Shown: positions 36,541 to 47,055, numbered from the stretch's first letter. The stretch is DNA of 64,000 nt from Paracoccaceae bacterium (GCA_014654775.1 JACVZW010000030.1:62001-126000); one strand, 5' to 3'. The notes: a model not told the origin generated them from the letters alone. Program-made: numbers and translations.

Positions 36541-36545
36541 CGCCA

Positions 36546-37904
36546 TCACTCCGCAGGCTGCATGCCGGGGCTCGCGACCGGGGTGGAATACCGCCCCCCC
36601 TTCCGCGCCAGATGGAAGATCACGCCCACATAGGCCGCCAGCAGCGCCAGATAGACCGCCACGTAGGCTATCAGCGTGGACAGAACCATGCCCGACGCGA
36701 TGTCCCCAACGGCATCCTGCACCGTCAGCACCCCATGCACCAGCCACGGCTGCCGCCCGATCTCGGTCGTGTACCACCCCGCCAGCGTCGCGCCCCATCC
36801 GGCAAAGCTCATCCCCGTCAGGCCCCAGAGGTAAGGCTTCGGCAAACCCTCCACCCCGCGCCGCCACAGCATCCACGCGCCCGCCCAACTCGCCACCAGC
36901 ATCAACATCCCGATCCCCACCATGATGCGGAAGGACCAGAACACGGGCGACACCGGCGGATGCAGCACCGTCCCATCCTCGGCGACGAAATCGTTCAGCC
37001 CCGGCACCACCCCCGCAGGGTCATGCTTCAGGATGACCGACGCCATCGACGGAATGCCGATCTCAAAGGCATTGCTCCGCGTCTCCTCATCCGGCAAGGC
37101 AAACAGCAGCAGCGGCACATTGCCCTGCGTCTCCCAATTCCCCTCCATCGCCGCCACCTTGGCCGGCTGGTGCTCCAGCGTGTTCAGCCCGTGCATGTCG
37201 CCCGCCAGAATCTGAATCGGGATCAGCACCGCGCCAAGGATCACGCCAAAGCGCAGCCCCGTCGCCACCTCTGCCGCCCGGTCCCCGCGCAGCCAACGAT
37301 AGGCCGACAGCCCCGCAATCAGGAAGGCCACCGTCAACCCACTCGCCAACAGCATATGCGACAGACGGTAAGGCATCGACGGGTTGAAGATGATCGCCCA
37401 CCAATCCACCGCAAAGACCACACCGTCCCGCACCTCATGCCCCACCGGCGTATGCATCCAGCTGTTCAGGACCAAAATCCAAAAGGCGCTCATCGTCGTG
37501 CCAAAGGCCACAAGGAAGGTCGCCAGCGTATGCAACCACCCCGGCACCCGGCTTGCGCCGAACAGCATGATCCCAAGGAACACCGCCTCAAGGAAAAAGG
37601 CCGTCAACACCTCATAGGCCAGAAGCGGCCCCGCCACATTCCCTACCGTCTCCATGAAGCCCGGCCAGTTGGTGCCGAACTGGAAGGACATGGTGATCCC
37701 CGACACGACACCCAGCGCGAAGGACAGCGCGAAGACCTTCACCCAGAACAGGTAAAGGTCCATCCACTTCCGCTCCCCCGTCCGGTTGAAGCGCAGCTTA
37801 AAGAACAAAAGCACCCAGCCCAGCGCGATGGTGATCGTCGGGAACAGGATGTGAAATGAGATGTTTGCCGCAAACTGGATGCGGGACAGCAAAAGCGTAT
37901 CCAT
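36546..37904 (-). CDS. cydA: cytochrome bd-type quinol oxidase subunit I, CIO type
   Basis: Heme-binding subunit, 452 residues, about nine helices. Heme ligand candidates include His18 (ANISFHILFP). The quinol-loop residues EHQPAKVAAMEG and the motif GWYTTEIGRQPWLVHGVL are conserved. The short protein, the SFHILFP-type N-terminus and a short Q-loop point to the cyanide-insensitive oxidase branch, not E. coli CydA. A bd oxidase conserves energy without proton pumping and works at low oxygen or when terminal cytochrome c oxidases are inhibited. No cydX-like small gene is visible. Confidence 0.92.
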   Translation of the reverse strand: MDTLLLSRIQFAANISFHILFPTITIALGWVLLFFKLRFNRTGERKWMDLYLFWVKVFALSFALGVVSGITMSFQFGTNWPGFMETVGNVAGPLLAYEVLTAFFLEAVFLGIMLFGASRVPGWLHTLATFLVAFGTTMSAFWILVLNSWMHTPVGHEVRDGVVFAVDWWAIIFNPSMPYRLSHMLLASGLTVAFLIAGLSAYRWLRGDRAAEVATGLRFGVILGAVLIPIQILAGDMHGLNTLEHQPAKVAAMEGNWETQGNVPLLLFALPDEETRSNAFEIGIPSMASVILKHDPAGVVPGLNDFVAEDGTVLHPPVSPVFWSFRIMVGIGMLMLVASWAGAWMLWRRGVEGLPKPYLWGLTGMSFAGWGATLAGWYTTEIGRQPWLVHGVLTVQDAVGDIASGMVLSTLIAYVAVYLALLAAYVGVIFHLARKGGRYSTPVASPGMQPAE

Positions 37905-37984
37905 GACTCACCTTTCAGCTTCACCCGCAAGATAGGGCACAGCCTCCGCGATACGAGGGGTCTGCGACCGGCTGCCCCATGCGA

Positions 37985-38080
37985 CAGGCTGTCAATACGG
38001 ATTGCGGTTAACGCAGCCTTTCCCCACCGCGCGTGGCCACAGTTTGCTGCACAGAATACGGCACAAAACAGGGCACAAAT
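37985..38080. promoter_or_regulatory. cydA upstream region: 12-nt phased CACA repeats and GACAG palindrome
   Basis: CACA occurs at 38038, 38050, 38062 and 38074, exactly 12 nt apart; on the minus strand these read TTGTG/CTGTG. Nearer cydA, a consensus TTGACA (37995-37990, minus) overlaps a GACAG-C-CTGTC palindrome, although no good -10 follows at 17 nt. The array may be a regulator-binding site for the oxidase operon. No full FNR box was found. Confidence 0.4.
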
Positions 38081-38139
38081 TTTTTCGCAAATTCTAGGCG
38101 ATTAACCAGCAGTCCCAAAGGCTTGGGTCGAACCCCGCC

Positions 38140-39153
38140 TCAGCCCCCGGTATGGCTCATATGCCGCGACACCTGACCGCTCACAGTCTGCCGCGAATAG
38201 TCGAAATCATGCCCCTTGGGCTTTCTGGCAATCGCCGCGCGGATCGCCTCTTCCACCAGCCCATCCTCCGCGCTCGCCCGCAAAGGCGCGCGCAGATCGG
38301 CCATGTCCTCCTGCCCCAGACACATATAGAGCTCGCCCGTACAGGTCAGCCGCACACGGTTGCAGCTTTCGCAGAAATTGTGGGTCAAGGGCGTGATGAA
38401 CCCCACCTTCTGCCCCGTTTCCTCCAGCCGGACATAGCGCGCAGGCCCCCCCGTCCGCTCCGCCAGATCGGTCACGGTGAACCGTTCGGCATAGCGGGCG
38501 CGCACCTCTTTCAGGCTCCAATACTGGCCCAGCCGGTCCTCGCCGCCCAAATCCCCCATCGGCATCACCTCAATCCAGGTCAGGTCATGCCCCTCGGCCG
38601 CGCACCATTCGGTCAGCGAGAATTGCTCTTCCTCGTTGAACCCCTTCAGCGCCACCGCATTGATCTTCACCCGCAGCCCCGCCGCCTTGGCGGCTTGGAT
38701 CCCCTCCAGAACCTGCCCCAACCGCCCCCAGCGTGTGATCGCGGAAAACTTCGCCACATCAAGCGTATCGAGCGAGACATTGATCCGCCGCACCCCACAC
38801 TCCGCCAACTCGCCCGCGTATTTCGCCAGTTGCGACCCGTTCGTCGTCAGCGTCAGTTCCCGCAGCGCGCCGCTCTCAAGATGGCGCGACATGGCCCGGA
38901 AAAAGGTCATGATCCCCTTCCGCACCAAAGGCTCCCCCCCGGTGATGCGCAGCTTCTCCACCCCCAGCCGCACGAAGGCCGAACAGAGCCGGTCCAGTTC
39001 TTCCAGCGTCAGAAGCTCCGCCTTGGGCAGAAAGGTCATGTTCTCCGCCATGCAATAGGTGCAGCGGAAATCGCAGCGATCCGTCACCGACACTCGTAGG
39101 TACGAAATCGGACGGGCAAAGGGATCGATCAGGGGGACAGCGCGCGCGGTCAT
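38140..39153 (-). CDS. moaA: GTP 3',8-cyclase (molybdenum cofactor synthesis)
   Basis: Radical-SAM enzyme that converts GTP to 3',8-cyclo-GTP, the first step to molybdopterin. 337 residues. N-terminal SAM cluster Cys27, Cys31, Cys34 (CDFRCTYC); [11 protein letters not shown] follows; the C-terminal second cluster is [20 protein letters not shown]. It ends in HTGG, the di-glycine tail essential in MoaA. ATG 39153 has AAGG 8 nt upstream. It is monocistronic by spacing: 235 nt to cydA and 307 nt to the preceding gene. Confidence 0.95.
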   Translation of the reverse strand: MTARAVPLIDPFARPISYLRVSVTDRCDFRCTYCMAENMTFLPKAELLTLEELDRLCSAFVRLGVEKLRITGGEPLVRKGIMTFFRAMSRHLESGALRELTLTTNGSQLAKYAGELAECGVRRINVSLDTLDVAKFSAITRWGRLGQVLEGIQAAKAAGLRVKINAVALKGFNEEEQFSLTEWCAAEGHDLTWIEVMPMGDLGGEDRLGQYWSLKEVRARYAERFTVTDLAERTGGPARYVRLEETGQKVGFITPLTHNFCESCNRVRLTCTGELYMCLGQEDMADLRAPLRASAEDGLVEEAIRAAIARKPKGHDFDYSRQTVSGQVSRHMSHTGG

Positions 39154-39460
39154 GGGGAAAACCTTAAGGTTTGCGCCGCACAGTCGCAAGGCAGGTCACA
39201 AGCGGCCCGCCCCCGACCTTCGTCTCGCCCGGCAAAACACAGCCCGCCAGTGGCGCCCGCCCCATCAAAAGGAACGCCCCAGCCCCTTCATCTTGGCCCA
39301 AATACTCAAAAAACCTCACCACCCCGCGCCAAACCCACAAGACAAAGACCCCTCCCCGACCGCGCGCCTTCATATCCCATTAAGGTTAACGCGCCCCCGC
39401 CTCTTCATCTTGGCCCAAATACTCAAAAAAACCCTTCCTCCCGGCACCACGCCCACAAGA
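39154..39460. repeat. 307-nt intergenic region with a duplicated element
   Basis: No gene is seen here. A segment beginning CTTCATCTTGGCCC and running through AAATACTC into an A-tract occurs at 39286-39313 and again at 39403-39431, about 118 nt apart; both copies are followed about 20 nt later by CCCACAAGA(T)CAAAG. Read on the minus strand, the transcribed direction, each starts with a T-tract followed by GAGTATTTGGGCC. Similar sequences are, from memory, common between genes in Rhodobacterales. The function is unknown; they may be a terminator or dispersed repeat. Confidence 0.6.
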
Positions 39461-40807
39461 TCAAAGCGACGGCCCCGGCACCAAGGCCGACCCGTCGGAA
39501 AACCGTGACAGGCGGAAGCGCGCCAGGTCATGCCCCACCGTATCCCCCGCCACCAGATCGGCCACCACCCGCCCCATGCCGGGTCCGATGCCGAACCCAT
39601 GCCCGCTCATCCCCGTGGCGATCACCAGCCCCGGCACCGCCGCAACCCGGTCCACCACCGGAACCACGTCGGGCATCGTGTCGATCATGCCCCCCCAAGC
39701 CGCCCGCAGCTTGGGCCGCCCCAGCCCCGGAAAGGCCGCCGCCATCGCCGCCTGCACCCGCCCGATCCGCTCCATGTTGGGCGCCGGGTTCAACACCCGC
39801 ACGCCTTCAAAGGGCGACACCTCGTCGCCCTCCCAGCGCCGCTTCGTCCCCCAGGCGTCGGGATAGCCCGAAGGGGCCGCTGCCTTGAACGCAGTGGAAC
39901 GGAAATCCTTTTTAAGAACAGGGAGATAGACGCCGATATTGCGAAACGCATCCGGCCCGATAAAGAAGTCATGCCCCGATCCCGGCGCGATGGAATAGCC
40001 GCCATCCTGCCGCCGCCGGAAGGCGAAATCATCGTCGCAGGCATTGCCCGCAAAGACCTCCGCCATCGGCTCTGTCGCCGCCACACTTGCCAGAACGGCC
40101 AGTTGCGGGATGGAAACCCCCTCCGCCCGCAGAAACAGCGACGACCACGCCCCCCCGGCCACCACGACCTGATCACAGGCGATCCGCCCCTTCTCGGTGA
40201 AGACCCCCGTCACCCGCCCGCCCTGCAGATCCAGCCGCCGCACGGCGCAGCCTTCCAGAACGACCGCCCCCCGCGCCACCGCCCCCTCCACCAGCGCAGG
40301 CACCGCCCCCCAAGGCTCCCCCCGCGCATCGGATGGTGTCAGCAACCCACCAGTCCAGCCCTTCACGGTGCCCTTCAACCGCTCCGCCACGGTGCCGGCG
40401 GTCACCATATGGCTGTCCACGCCGAAGGCCCGCGCCTCCGCAAGCCAGGCCTCGAACCCCGCCATCTCGCGCTCGGTCTTGGCCAGATACAGCACCCCTT
40501 CCTGCCGGAACCCCAGCCGTTCCCCGAACTCCTGCGCCAGCGATTTCCACAGGCGCATGCTTTCCATCATGATGGGCAACTCGCCCATGTCCCGCCCCTG
40601 CTGGCGGATCCAGCCCCAATTGCGGCTGGATTGCTCTCCGGCGATTCTGCCTTTTTCACAGAGGGTTACACGCAAACCCTTCTCGGCCAGAAACCACGCC
40701 GTCATCACCCCGATGACCCCGCCGCCCAGCACCACCACGTCACAGACCTTTGGCGCCTCCCCCCCGAACCGGATGGGGGACGCCTCGGAAATCGGAAACC
40801 GCATCAT
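39461..40807 (-). CDS. FAD-dependent oxidoreductase, DAO family
   Basis: 448 residues of the glycine/D-amino-acid oxidase fold. FAD-binding VVVLGGGVIGVMTAWFLAEKGLRV (about 25-48), then SSRNWGWIRQQGRD, a motif of amine/amino-acid oxidases, and near the C-terminus GHGFGIGPGMGR for the FAD. The substrate may be a secondary amine or amino-acid derivative. ATG 40807 overlaps the argE stop by 4 bp (ATGA), so both are in one transcript. Confidence 0.85.
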   Translation of the reverse strand: MMRFPISEASPIRFGGEAPKVCDVVVLGGGVIGVMTAWFLAEKGLRVTLCEKGRIAGEQSSRNWGWIRQQGRDMGELPIMMESMRLWKSLAQEFGERLGFRQEGVLYLAKTEREMAGFEAWLAEARAFGVDSHMVTAGTVAERLKGTVKGWTGGLLTPSDARGEPWGAVPALVEGAVARGAVVLEGCAVRRLDLQGGRVTGVFTEKGRIACDQVVVAGGAWSSLFLRAEGVSIPQLAVLASVAATEPMAEVFAGNACDDDFAFRRRQDGGYSIAPGSGHDFFIGPDAFRNIGVYLPVLKKDFRSTAFKAAAPSGYPDAWGTKRRWEGDEVSPFEGVRVLNPAPNMERIGRVQAAMAAAFPGLGRPKLRAAWGGMIDTMPDVVPVVDRVAAVPGLVIATGMSGHGFGIGPGMGRVVADLVAGDTVGHDLARFRLSRFSDGSALVPGPSL

Positions 40808-41985
40808 GCCGCCAACTCCTCCAAGAGCCGCTCCATAAAGCGCTGCCCTGCCTGAAACTCGCTCACCGCCAGCCATTCATCCGCCTGATGCGCCTGCGCG
40901 ATGTCGCCCGGCCCGCAGATCGCGGCGGAATAGCCCGCCTCCTGAAACTGCCCGGCCTCCGTGCCATAGGACACGACGCCCACCGCATTGCCCCCGGTCA
41001 GACGGCGGATCATCGCCTCTGCCTCCCCCTCCGTTTCGGGCAGCAGCGCGGGCACGCCGAAGAACCGCTCCAGATGGACGCCCGCCTCCGGGCGCACGGC
41101 CTTCATCCCCGCCTCAACCCGCGCGACTTCGGAAAGAAAATCGGCGACATGCGCTTCGATGTTCTCTCCCGGCACCACCCGCATCTCCAGCGCGAACCGG
41201 CAATCGGCGGCGGTGATGTTATGCGCCGTCCCGCCCGAAATCATACCCACATGCAACGTGGTGAAAGGCGGATCGAAGGCCGCCGCCACCGGCGATACCG
41301 CCTGCGCCTGAATCCACGCGTTCCGCTCATTCGCCCATTGGATCAACCGCGCCCCTTCCAGAATAGCCGACACGCCATAGGGCAGAAGCGAGGAATGAAC
41401 CTCGAACCCCTTCACATGGACATGGAACCCCGTCCCGCCCTTGTGCCCGTTGACCACCTGCATCCCCGACGGCTCGCCGATCACCGCCACCGCCCCCTTG
41501 GGCAGCACCCCCTGCATCGCCGCGATCATCGGCGGCGCGCCGGTGCAGCCCACCTCCTCGTCATAGCTCAGCGCGATCTGCAACGGCCGCTTCACCCCGC
41601 GCCGCTGCGCCTCGACCAGCGCCCAGATCGCCAGCGCGTCGAACCCCTTCATGTCGCAAGTGCCGCGCCCGTAAAGCCGCCCCTCCCGCTCCACCACTGT
41701 CCAGGGGTCCGACGTCCAGACCTGCCCATCCACCGGCACCACATCCGTATGGCCCGACAGCACCACCGCCCCCTCTTCCCAAGGGCCCACATGGGCAAAC
41801 AGCGCGGCCTTCGTCCGATCCTCGTTCCAATGGCGATGGGCGGTGATGCCATGCCCGGCCAGATAGGCCTCCACCCAATCCACCAAGGGCAGATTCGTTT
41901 CCCGGCTCACTGTGGGAAAGGCCACCAGACGATCCAGAATCTCGCGCGGAGACAGCGGGGCAGAGGCAACCGGAAGAGTGGGCAT
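40804..41985 (-). CDS. argE: acetylornithine deacetylase-like M20 peptidase
   Basis: 393 residues. It releases acetate from N-acetylornithine or a similar N-acyl amino acid. Zinc-site motifs are LSGHTDVVPVDG, YGRGTCDMKGFDAL and YDEEVGCTGA (catalytic Glu), with IGEPSGMQVVNGHKG and the terminal GPGDIAQAHQADEW. Together with the oxidase it may process acylated amino acids delivered by the divergent peptide transporter. Assignment to ArgE rather than another M20 deacylase is by motif and length only. Confidence 0.85.
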   Translation of the reverse strand: MPTLPVASAPLSPREILDRLVAFPTVSRETNLPLVDWVEAYLAGHGITAHRHWNEDRTKAALFAHVGPWEEGAVVLSGHTDVVPVDGQVWTSDPWTVVEREGRLYGRGTCDMKGFDALAIWALVEAQRRGVKRPLQIALSYDEEVGCTGAPPMIAAMQGVLPKGAVAVIGEPSGMQVVNGHKGGTGFHVHVKGFEVHSSLLPYGVSAILEGARLIQWANERNAWIQAQAVSPVAAAFDPPFTTLHVGMISGGTAHNITAADCRFALEMRVVPGENIEAHVADFLSEVARVEAGMKAVRPEAGVHLERFFGVPALLPETEGEAEAMIRRLTGGNAVGVVSYGTEAGQFQEAGYSAAICGPGDIAQAHQADEWLAVSEFQAGQRFMERLLEELAA

Positions 41986-42197
41986 TCGATGCTTTCCTGT
42001 GCAACCCGCCCACGTTGGCGGCTTGCCGCCTCAGGGTCAAGGGCCGCAGGTCCACACCAATGGTGACGCAAGGTCAGCCCGCACAAGCGTCTTGCGGGAG
42101 TGTGAAAAATCTCTAACACTCAACCACGCAGGCCGGGACCAAGGGCAAAGCCACCCGGAAAAACAACAATAATCATGTGACCTTGGGGGGGTCTTCC

Positions 42198-43220
42198 ATG
42201 CCCGACGGGGCTTCGCCTGTCCTCGATGTGCGGGGACTAAAGACCGTTTTCAAGACCCGCGGTGGCGAGATTCATGCCGTGAACTCCGTCAGCTTCCACC
42301 TGCGCCCCGGTGAACTTCTGGGCGTCGTAGGCGAAAGCGGTTCGGGCAAATCCGTCACGATGATGTCTCTGATCGGCCTCCTCCCCTCCCCCCCGGCCGA
42401 GGTGCGCGGCGGCGAGGTGCTGCTTGGCGGGCGCGACCTTCTGAAACTCGCCCCCCGCGACCTGCAGGCCGTGCGCGGGGCCAAGGTGGGCTTCGTCTTC
42501 CAAGACCCGATGACCAGCCTCAACCCGGTCTTCACCGTGGGCAACCAGATCATGGAACCCCTGATGAAGCATATGGGGATGACCAAGGCCCAAGCCACCG
42601 ACCGCGCCGCGGAACTACTGGACCTCGTCGGCATCCCCGACGCGCGCAAACGCCTGAAATCCTACCCGCACCAATTCTCGGGCGGCATGCGACAGCGCGT
42701 CATGATCGCCATCGCGCTGGCCTGTGATCCCGATGTGCTGATCGCCGACGAACCCACCACCGCCCTCGACGTCACCATTCAGGCCCAGATCATCGAACTG
42801 GTCAAGGAACTGCGCCAGAAGCTTGGCATGGCCATCGTTTGGATCACGCATGACCTTGGCGTCATCGCGGGCATCGCCGACCGGGTGATGGTGATGTATG
42901 GCGGGCAGGTCGTGGAACAGGCCCCCGTCAAACAGCTTTTCGCCAATCCCCAGCACCCCTACACCCGCGCGCTACTGAAAACCGTGCCCGCCCTCACCGG
43001 CGCCCGCGCCGCGCGACTCGAAGTGATTCAGGGCCAGCCGCCCCTCCTGCAGGGCGAACCGACGGCCTGCCCCTTCCGCGCCCGCTGCGCCCACGCCCAT
43101 CCGCGCTGCGAGGCGGAAAACCCTGCCCGCCGCGCCATCGACGGCCTGCCCGTCGGTCAGGGTCATGACGTCGCCTGCCACTGGACGCCCCCCCCAACAA
43201 GCGAGGTGGCCCATGCCTGA
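42198..43220 (+). CDS. peptide ABC transporter ATP-binding protein (DppD-like)
   Basis: 340 residues. Walker A GESGSGKS at about 51-58, Q-loop [12 protein letters not shown], signature FSGGMRQR, Walker [13 protein letters not shown], switch His in WITHDLG, and the C-terminal oligopeptide-transporter cysteines ([15 protein letters not shown]) typical of DppD/OppD, which may bind an Fe-S cluster. ATG 42198 has a G-rich box upstream; an in-frame GTG at 42177 is possible. First gene of a five-gene operon. Confidence 0.92.
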   Translation: MPDGASPVLDVRGLKTVFKTRGGEIHAVNSVSFHLRPGELLGVVGESGSGKSVTMMSLIGLLPSPPAEVRGGEVLLGGRDLLKLAPRDLQAVRGAKVGFVFQDPMTSLNPVFTVGNQIMEPLMKHMGMTKAQATDRAAELLDLVGIPDARKRLKSYPHQFSGGMRQRVMIAIALACDPDVLIADEPTTALDVTIQAQIIELVKELRQKLGMAIVWITHDLGVIAGIADRVMVMYGGQVVEQAPVKQLFANPQHPYTRALLKTVPALTGARAARLEVIQGQPPLLQGEPTACPFRARCAHAHPRCEAENPARRAIDGLPVGQGHDVACHWTPPPTSEVAHA

Positions 43221-44265
43221 ACCGCTCGTACGGGTCCGAAACCTCAAGATGCATTTCCCCATCCATGCGGGCATCCTGCGCCGCAAGGTCGGGGCGGTGA
43301 AGGCCGTTGATGGCGTCAGCTTCGACATCTTCGAAGGCGAAACCCTTGGACTTGTGGGCGAATCTGGCTGCGGCAAATCCACCGTGGGCCGCGCGCTCCT
43401 CCGGCTTTACGAACTCACCGACGGCTCTGTGGTCATCGGCGGCGAAGACATCGCCACCCTCGACCCCGACGCGCTGCGCAAGAAACGCCCCACGATGCAG
43501 ATGGTCTTTCAGGACCCGCAGGCCAGCCTCAACCCCCGCATGACCGTCGCCGCCATCATCGGCGAACCCTTGGACGAACACACCGACTGGCCCGAGGCGA
43601 AAAAGACCGAACGCGTCTATGAACTGATGGATCAGGTCGGCCTCAACCGCCGCTTCGCCAACCGCTATCCGCATGAATTCTCGGGCGGGCAGCGGCAACG
43701 CATCGGCATCGCCCGCGCCCTCGCGCTGAACCCCAAATTCATCGTCTGCGACGAACCCATCGCCGCCCTCGACGTCTCCATTCAGGCGCAAGTGGTGAAC
43801 CTTCTCGAAGACCTGCAGGACAGGCTCGGTCTGACCTACCTCTTCATCTCTCACGACCTGTCCATGGTCCGCCACATCGCCGACCGCGTGGCGGTCATGT
43901 ATCTGGGCCAGATCGCCGAGCTTTCGCCTCGCGACGCGCTCTACGCCGCGCCGCTGCATCCCTATGCGCAGGCCCTCCTCTCCGCCGTCCCCGAGGCCGA
44001 CCCCGCCCTTGAGGCGACGCGCCAGCGCATCATCCTCAAGGGCGACGTGCCCTCCCCCGCCAATCCACCCAAGGGCTGCAACTTCTGCACGCGCTGCCCC
44101 AAGGTGATCCCCCTCTGCCGCGAAGAAAAGCCCCGCCTCTCCGAAGTGCAGCCGGGCCGCTTCGTCGCCTGCCATCTGGTCGCGGCAAATCAAGATACCG
44201 TCGGGGGGCACGTATCCCCCGGCCCCGAGGTGCGCGAGCACAACCAACAAGGAGAACTGTCATGA
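43213..44265 (+). CDS. peptide ABC transporter ATP-binding protein (DppF-like)
   Basis: 350 residues. Walker [24 protein letters not shown], signature FSGGQRQR, Walker [12 protein letters not shown], switch SHDLSMVR, and the C-terminal CNFCTRCP/C motif. It pairs with the DppD-like gene, which it overlaps by 8 bp. Its stop overlaps the start of the substrate-binding protein by 4 bp. Confidence 0.92.
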   Translation: MPEPLVRVRNLKMHFPIHAGILRRKVGAVKAVDGVSFDIFEGETLGLVGESGCGKSTVGRALLRLYELTDGSVVIGGEDIATLDPDALRKKRPTMQMVFQDPQASLNPRMTVAAIIGEPLDEHTDWPEAKKTERVYELMDQVGLNRRFANRYPHEFSGGQRQRIGIARALALNPKFIVCDEPIAALDVSIQAQVVNLLEDLQDRLGLTYLFISHDLSMVRHIADRVAVMYLGQIAELSPRDALYAAPLHPYAQALLSAVPEADPALEATRQRIILKGDVPSPANPPKGCNFCTRCPKVIPLCREEKPRLSEVQPGRFVACHLVAANQDTVGGHVSPGPEVREHNQQGELS

Positions 44266-45965
44266 ACTTCAGAACCGCCCTCCTGGGCGCCGCGGCGGCC
44301 TTCGTGCTGGCCCCGGCGGCCCATGCCGAACGGGGCGCCGACGGCGAGGTCAAGGTATTCTACTACCAGGCCGTTTCGACGCTGAACGCCTATCTGTCCT
44401 CTGGCACCAAGGACGTCGAGGCGGGCTCTCTCGTCCTCGAACCGCTCGCGGGCTTCGATCAGGACGGCCAGCTCTTCCCGCGTCTCGCGCAGGACATCCC
44501 CACGGTCGAAAACGGCGGCGTTTCCGCCGACCTGACCACGATCACCTGGAAACTGAAGGAAGGTCTCGTCTGGTCCGACGGCACCCCCGTGACCTCGGCC
44601 GACGTCAAGTTCACTTGGGAATACTGCACCCATCCGGAAGGCGGCTGCGCGCAGGGCGCCAAGTATGAAGGCGTGAAATCCGTCGACACGCCCGATGACC
44701 TGACCGTCGTCGTCACCTTCGAAAACCCGAAACCCTATCCCTACCAGCCCTTCACCGGCGGCACCGCGCCGATCCTGCAGAAGGCGCAGTTCGAATCCTG
44801 CATCGGCGCCGCCGCCGCAAGCTGCACCGAACAGAACTCCAAACCCATCGGCACCGGCCCCTTCATCGTCACCGACTTCAAGGTCAACGACGTGGTCACG
44901 CTGGAAGCCAACCCCAACTACCGCGATCCGGCCAAGCCCGCTTTCGGCAAGGTCACGCTCAAGGGCGGCGGCGACGCGCTGGCGGCAGCCTCGGCCGTCA
45001 TGGAAACCGGCGAATTCGACTACGCTTGGAACACCCAGATCAACCCCGAACAGCAGGCCCAGATGGAAGCCGGCGGCAAGGGCACCTTCGTCAACGCCTT
45101 CGGCACGCTGGTCGAACGGATCGAGATCAACATGACCAACCCCGACCCGGCCCTGCCGGAAGGTGAGCGGTCGACGATCAAGCATCCGCACCCGATCCTG
45201 ACCGATGCCAATGTCCGCAAGGCGCTCTCGATGGCCATCGACCGTCAGACGCTGGTCGATGTGGGCTATGGCGGCGCGGGCCGTCCGACCTGCAACCTCG
45301 TCCCGGCCCCGGCCTTCCAAGCTTCGGACAACACCGAATGCCTGACCCAAGACATCGAAGGCGCCAAGGCCCTGCTGGAAACCGCAGGCTGGACCGATAC
45401 CGATGGCGACGGCATCCGCGACAAGGACGGCAAGAAACTCGCGCTGCTCTACCAGACGACCGTGAACCCGGTCCGTCAGGACTTCCAAGCTCTCATCAAG
45501 GGCTGGTGGAACGAGATCGGCGTCGAAGTGGAACTGAAGGCGACCGACCCGTCGGTCTTCTTCGGCGGTGACGCAGCCTCGCCCGACACCTTCCAGAAGT
45601 TCTATGCCGACGTGCAAATGTTCGCCAACAACTTCGATGGCACGGATGCCGAGCCCTACATGGCGCAGTACCTCTGCGACAAGATCCCGGGCCCGGACAA
45701 CCAGTGGCAGGGCGAGAACATCAACCGCTTCTGCGACCCGGCCTATGAGGCGCTGAAGGCCACGCTCTCCACCACCTCGGGCATCGAGGCGCGCGGCGAG
45801 ATCGTCAAGAAGCTGAACGACATGATCACCAAGGACACGAACATCTCGATCCCGCTGGTCGACCGCGGCCGTTTCTCGGCCAAGTCGAACACGCTGGACG
45901 GCTTCGTGATGAACTCGTGGGACACCGAACTGTGGAACGCGCAGGACTGGTCCCGCGTGAAGTGA
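44262..45965 (+). CDS. peptide ABC transporter substrate-binding protein
   Basis: 567 residues, SBP_bac_5 (family 5) periplasmic protein. Signal peptide [22 protein letters not shown]; then [36 protein letters not shown] and PIGTGPFIV, all family hallmarks. [14 protein letters not shown] loop at about 379-391 looks like a calcium-binding stretch, which is common in this family. It recognises the transported peptide or related solute. It is the central gene of the operon, with a terminator hairpin just after it. Confidence 0.92.
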   Translation: MNFRTALLGAAAAFVLAPAAHAERGADGEVKVFYYQAVSTLNAYLSSGTKDVEAGSLVLEPLAGFDQDGQLFPRLAQDIPTVENGGVSADLTTITWKLKEGLVWSDGTPVTSADVKFTWEYCTHPEGGCAQGAKYEGVKSVDTPDDLTVVVTFENPKPYPYQPFTGGTAPILQKAQFESCIGAAAASCTEQNSKPIGTGPFIVTDFKVNDVVTLEANPNYRDPAKPAFGKVTLKGGGDALAAASAVMETGEFDYAWNTQINPEQQAQMEAGGKGTFVNAFGTLVERIEINMTNPDPALPEGERSTIKHPHPILTDANVRKALSMAIDRQTLVDVGYGGAGRPTCNLVPAPAFQASDNTECLTQDIEGAKALLETAGWTDTDGDGIRDKDGKKLALLYQTTVNPVRQDFQALIKGWWNEIGVEVELKATDPSVFFGGDAASPDTFQKFYADVQMFANNFDGTDAEPYMAQYLCDKIPGPDNQWQGENINRFCDPAYEALKATLSTTSGIEARGEIVKKLNDMITKDTNISIPLVDRGRFSAKSNTLDGFVMNSWDTELWNAQDWSRVK

Positions 45966-45977
45966 TCTGACGCATCC

Positions 45978-46012
45978 GGGGCGCGGCGGACCTCTTCGCC
46001 GCGCCCCTTTTT
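45978..46012 (+). terminator. partial terminator between substrate-binding protein and permeases
   Basis: GGGGCGCGGCG (45978-45988) and CGCCGCGCCCC (45997-46007) form an 11-bp stem with an 8-nt loop, followed by five T (46008-46012). As the permease genes start 36 nt later in the same direction, it probably lets only a fraction of transcripts through, giving more binding protein than permease. Confidence 0.75.
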
Positions 46013-46047
46013 CCGCCTCCCTCCCTGCCAGTATCCTTGGGACGTTC

Positions 46048-47055
46048 ATGCTGACATTCACGCTCCGGCGACTGCTGACCGCGATCCCGACGCTGCTTCT
46101 CATCAGCCTCGTGATCTTCCTTCTGGTCGATCTCGCCCCCGGCAGCCCGCTGTCCGACGTCCCGCTGACCGTGCCTCCCGAGGTGCGCCAAAAGATGCTG
46201 GAAGCGATGGGCGCGGATCAGCCCGTGCTGGTGCGCTACCTCCTGTGGCTCAAGCAATTCTTCTGGATCGAACCGCTCTACGGCATCGACGCAATCCTCG
46301 GCACGGATTTCGCCCAAGGCGCGCAGCGCATCATCAGCTGGCAGTCCAAGATGCCGGTGATGGACACGATCGGCGAACGCCTGCCCCAGACCCTGACTGT
46401 CGTCGGCACCGCCTATCTGATCGGCGTCCTGATCGCGCTCCCCATCGGCATCTACTCGGCCTATCGCCAGTATTCTTGGTTTGATCAGGCGGGCACCTTC
46501 TTCGCGATGGCGGGCTTTTCCGTCCCCACCTTCTTCACCGGCAACATCCTGATCCTGATCTTCGCGGTCAATCTTGGCTGGTTCCCCACCATCTACGACA
46601 CCAATCTCGAAGTGGTGGACTGGGCCAGCTTCAAGGAAATGCTCGCCCAGATGGCCCTGCCCGTCATGGTGCTGGCCCTCTTCAACGCGGCCGAGATCAG
46701 CCGCTACACCCGCTCTTCCGTGCTTGAAAATCTCGGTCAGGACTATGTCCGCACCGCCCGGGCCAAGGGCATGGGCGAAGGCAAGGTCGTGCTGAAACAC
46801 GTGCTGCGCAATTCGCTGATCCCGGTCGTCACCGTCATCGCCCTCGGCCTGCCCACCGTCTTCGGCGGCGCGATCGTGACCGAGCAGATCTTCAAGATCA
46901 ACGGCATCGGCGCCATGCTGATCGGCGCGATCAACGTCTCCGACCTGCCCACGGTGCAGACCGTCACCTTCATCTTCGCGGTGCTCATCGTGATGTTCAA
47001 CCTGATCGCCGACATCCTCTACGGCATCCTCGACCCGCGGATCCGCTATGACTGA
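46048..47055 (+). CDS. peptide ABC transporter permease (DppB-like)
   Basis: 335 residues, six main helices with the binding-protein-dependent transport domain. The N-terminal MLTFTLRRLLTAIPTLLLISLVIFLLV helix is followed by a long periplasmic part and the EAA-type loop RTARAKGMGEGKVVLKHVLRNSLIPVVTV for contact with the ATPase. It overlaps the next permease by 8 bp. Confidence 0.92.
   Translation: MLTFTLRRLLTAIPTLLLISLVIFLLVDLAPGSPLSDVPLTVPPEVRQKMLEAMGADQPVLVRYLLWLKQFFWIEPLYGIDAILGTDFAQGAQRIISWQSKMPVMDTIGERLPQTLTVVGTAYLIGVLIALPIGIYSAYRQYSWFDQAGTFFAMAGFSVPTFFTGNILILIFAVNLGWFPTIYDTNLEVVDWASFKEMLAQMALPVMVLALFNAAEISRYTRSSVLENLGQDYVRTARAKGMGEGKVVLKHVLRNSLIPVVTVIALGLPTVFGGAIVTEQIFKINGIGAMLIGAINVSDLPTVQTVTFIFAVLIVMFNLIADILYGILDPRIRYD

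Noticed and set aside
37905-38139. FNR/FnrL box before cydA
   Set aside because: TTGAC-AGCC-TGTCG at 37983-37996 lacks the matching right half TCAA; only one half fits.
45390-45435. Novel calcium-binding domain in the peptide-binding protein
   Set aside because: The DTDGDGIRD-type loop is common in family 5 binding proteins and is probably a normal surface loop.
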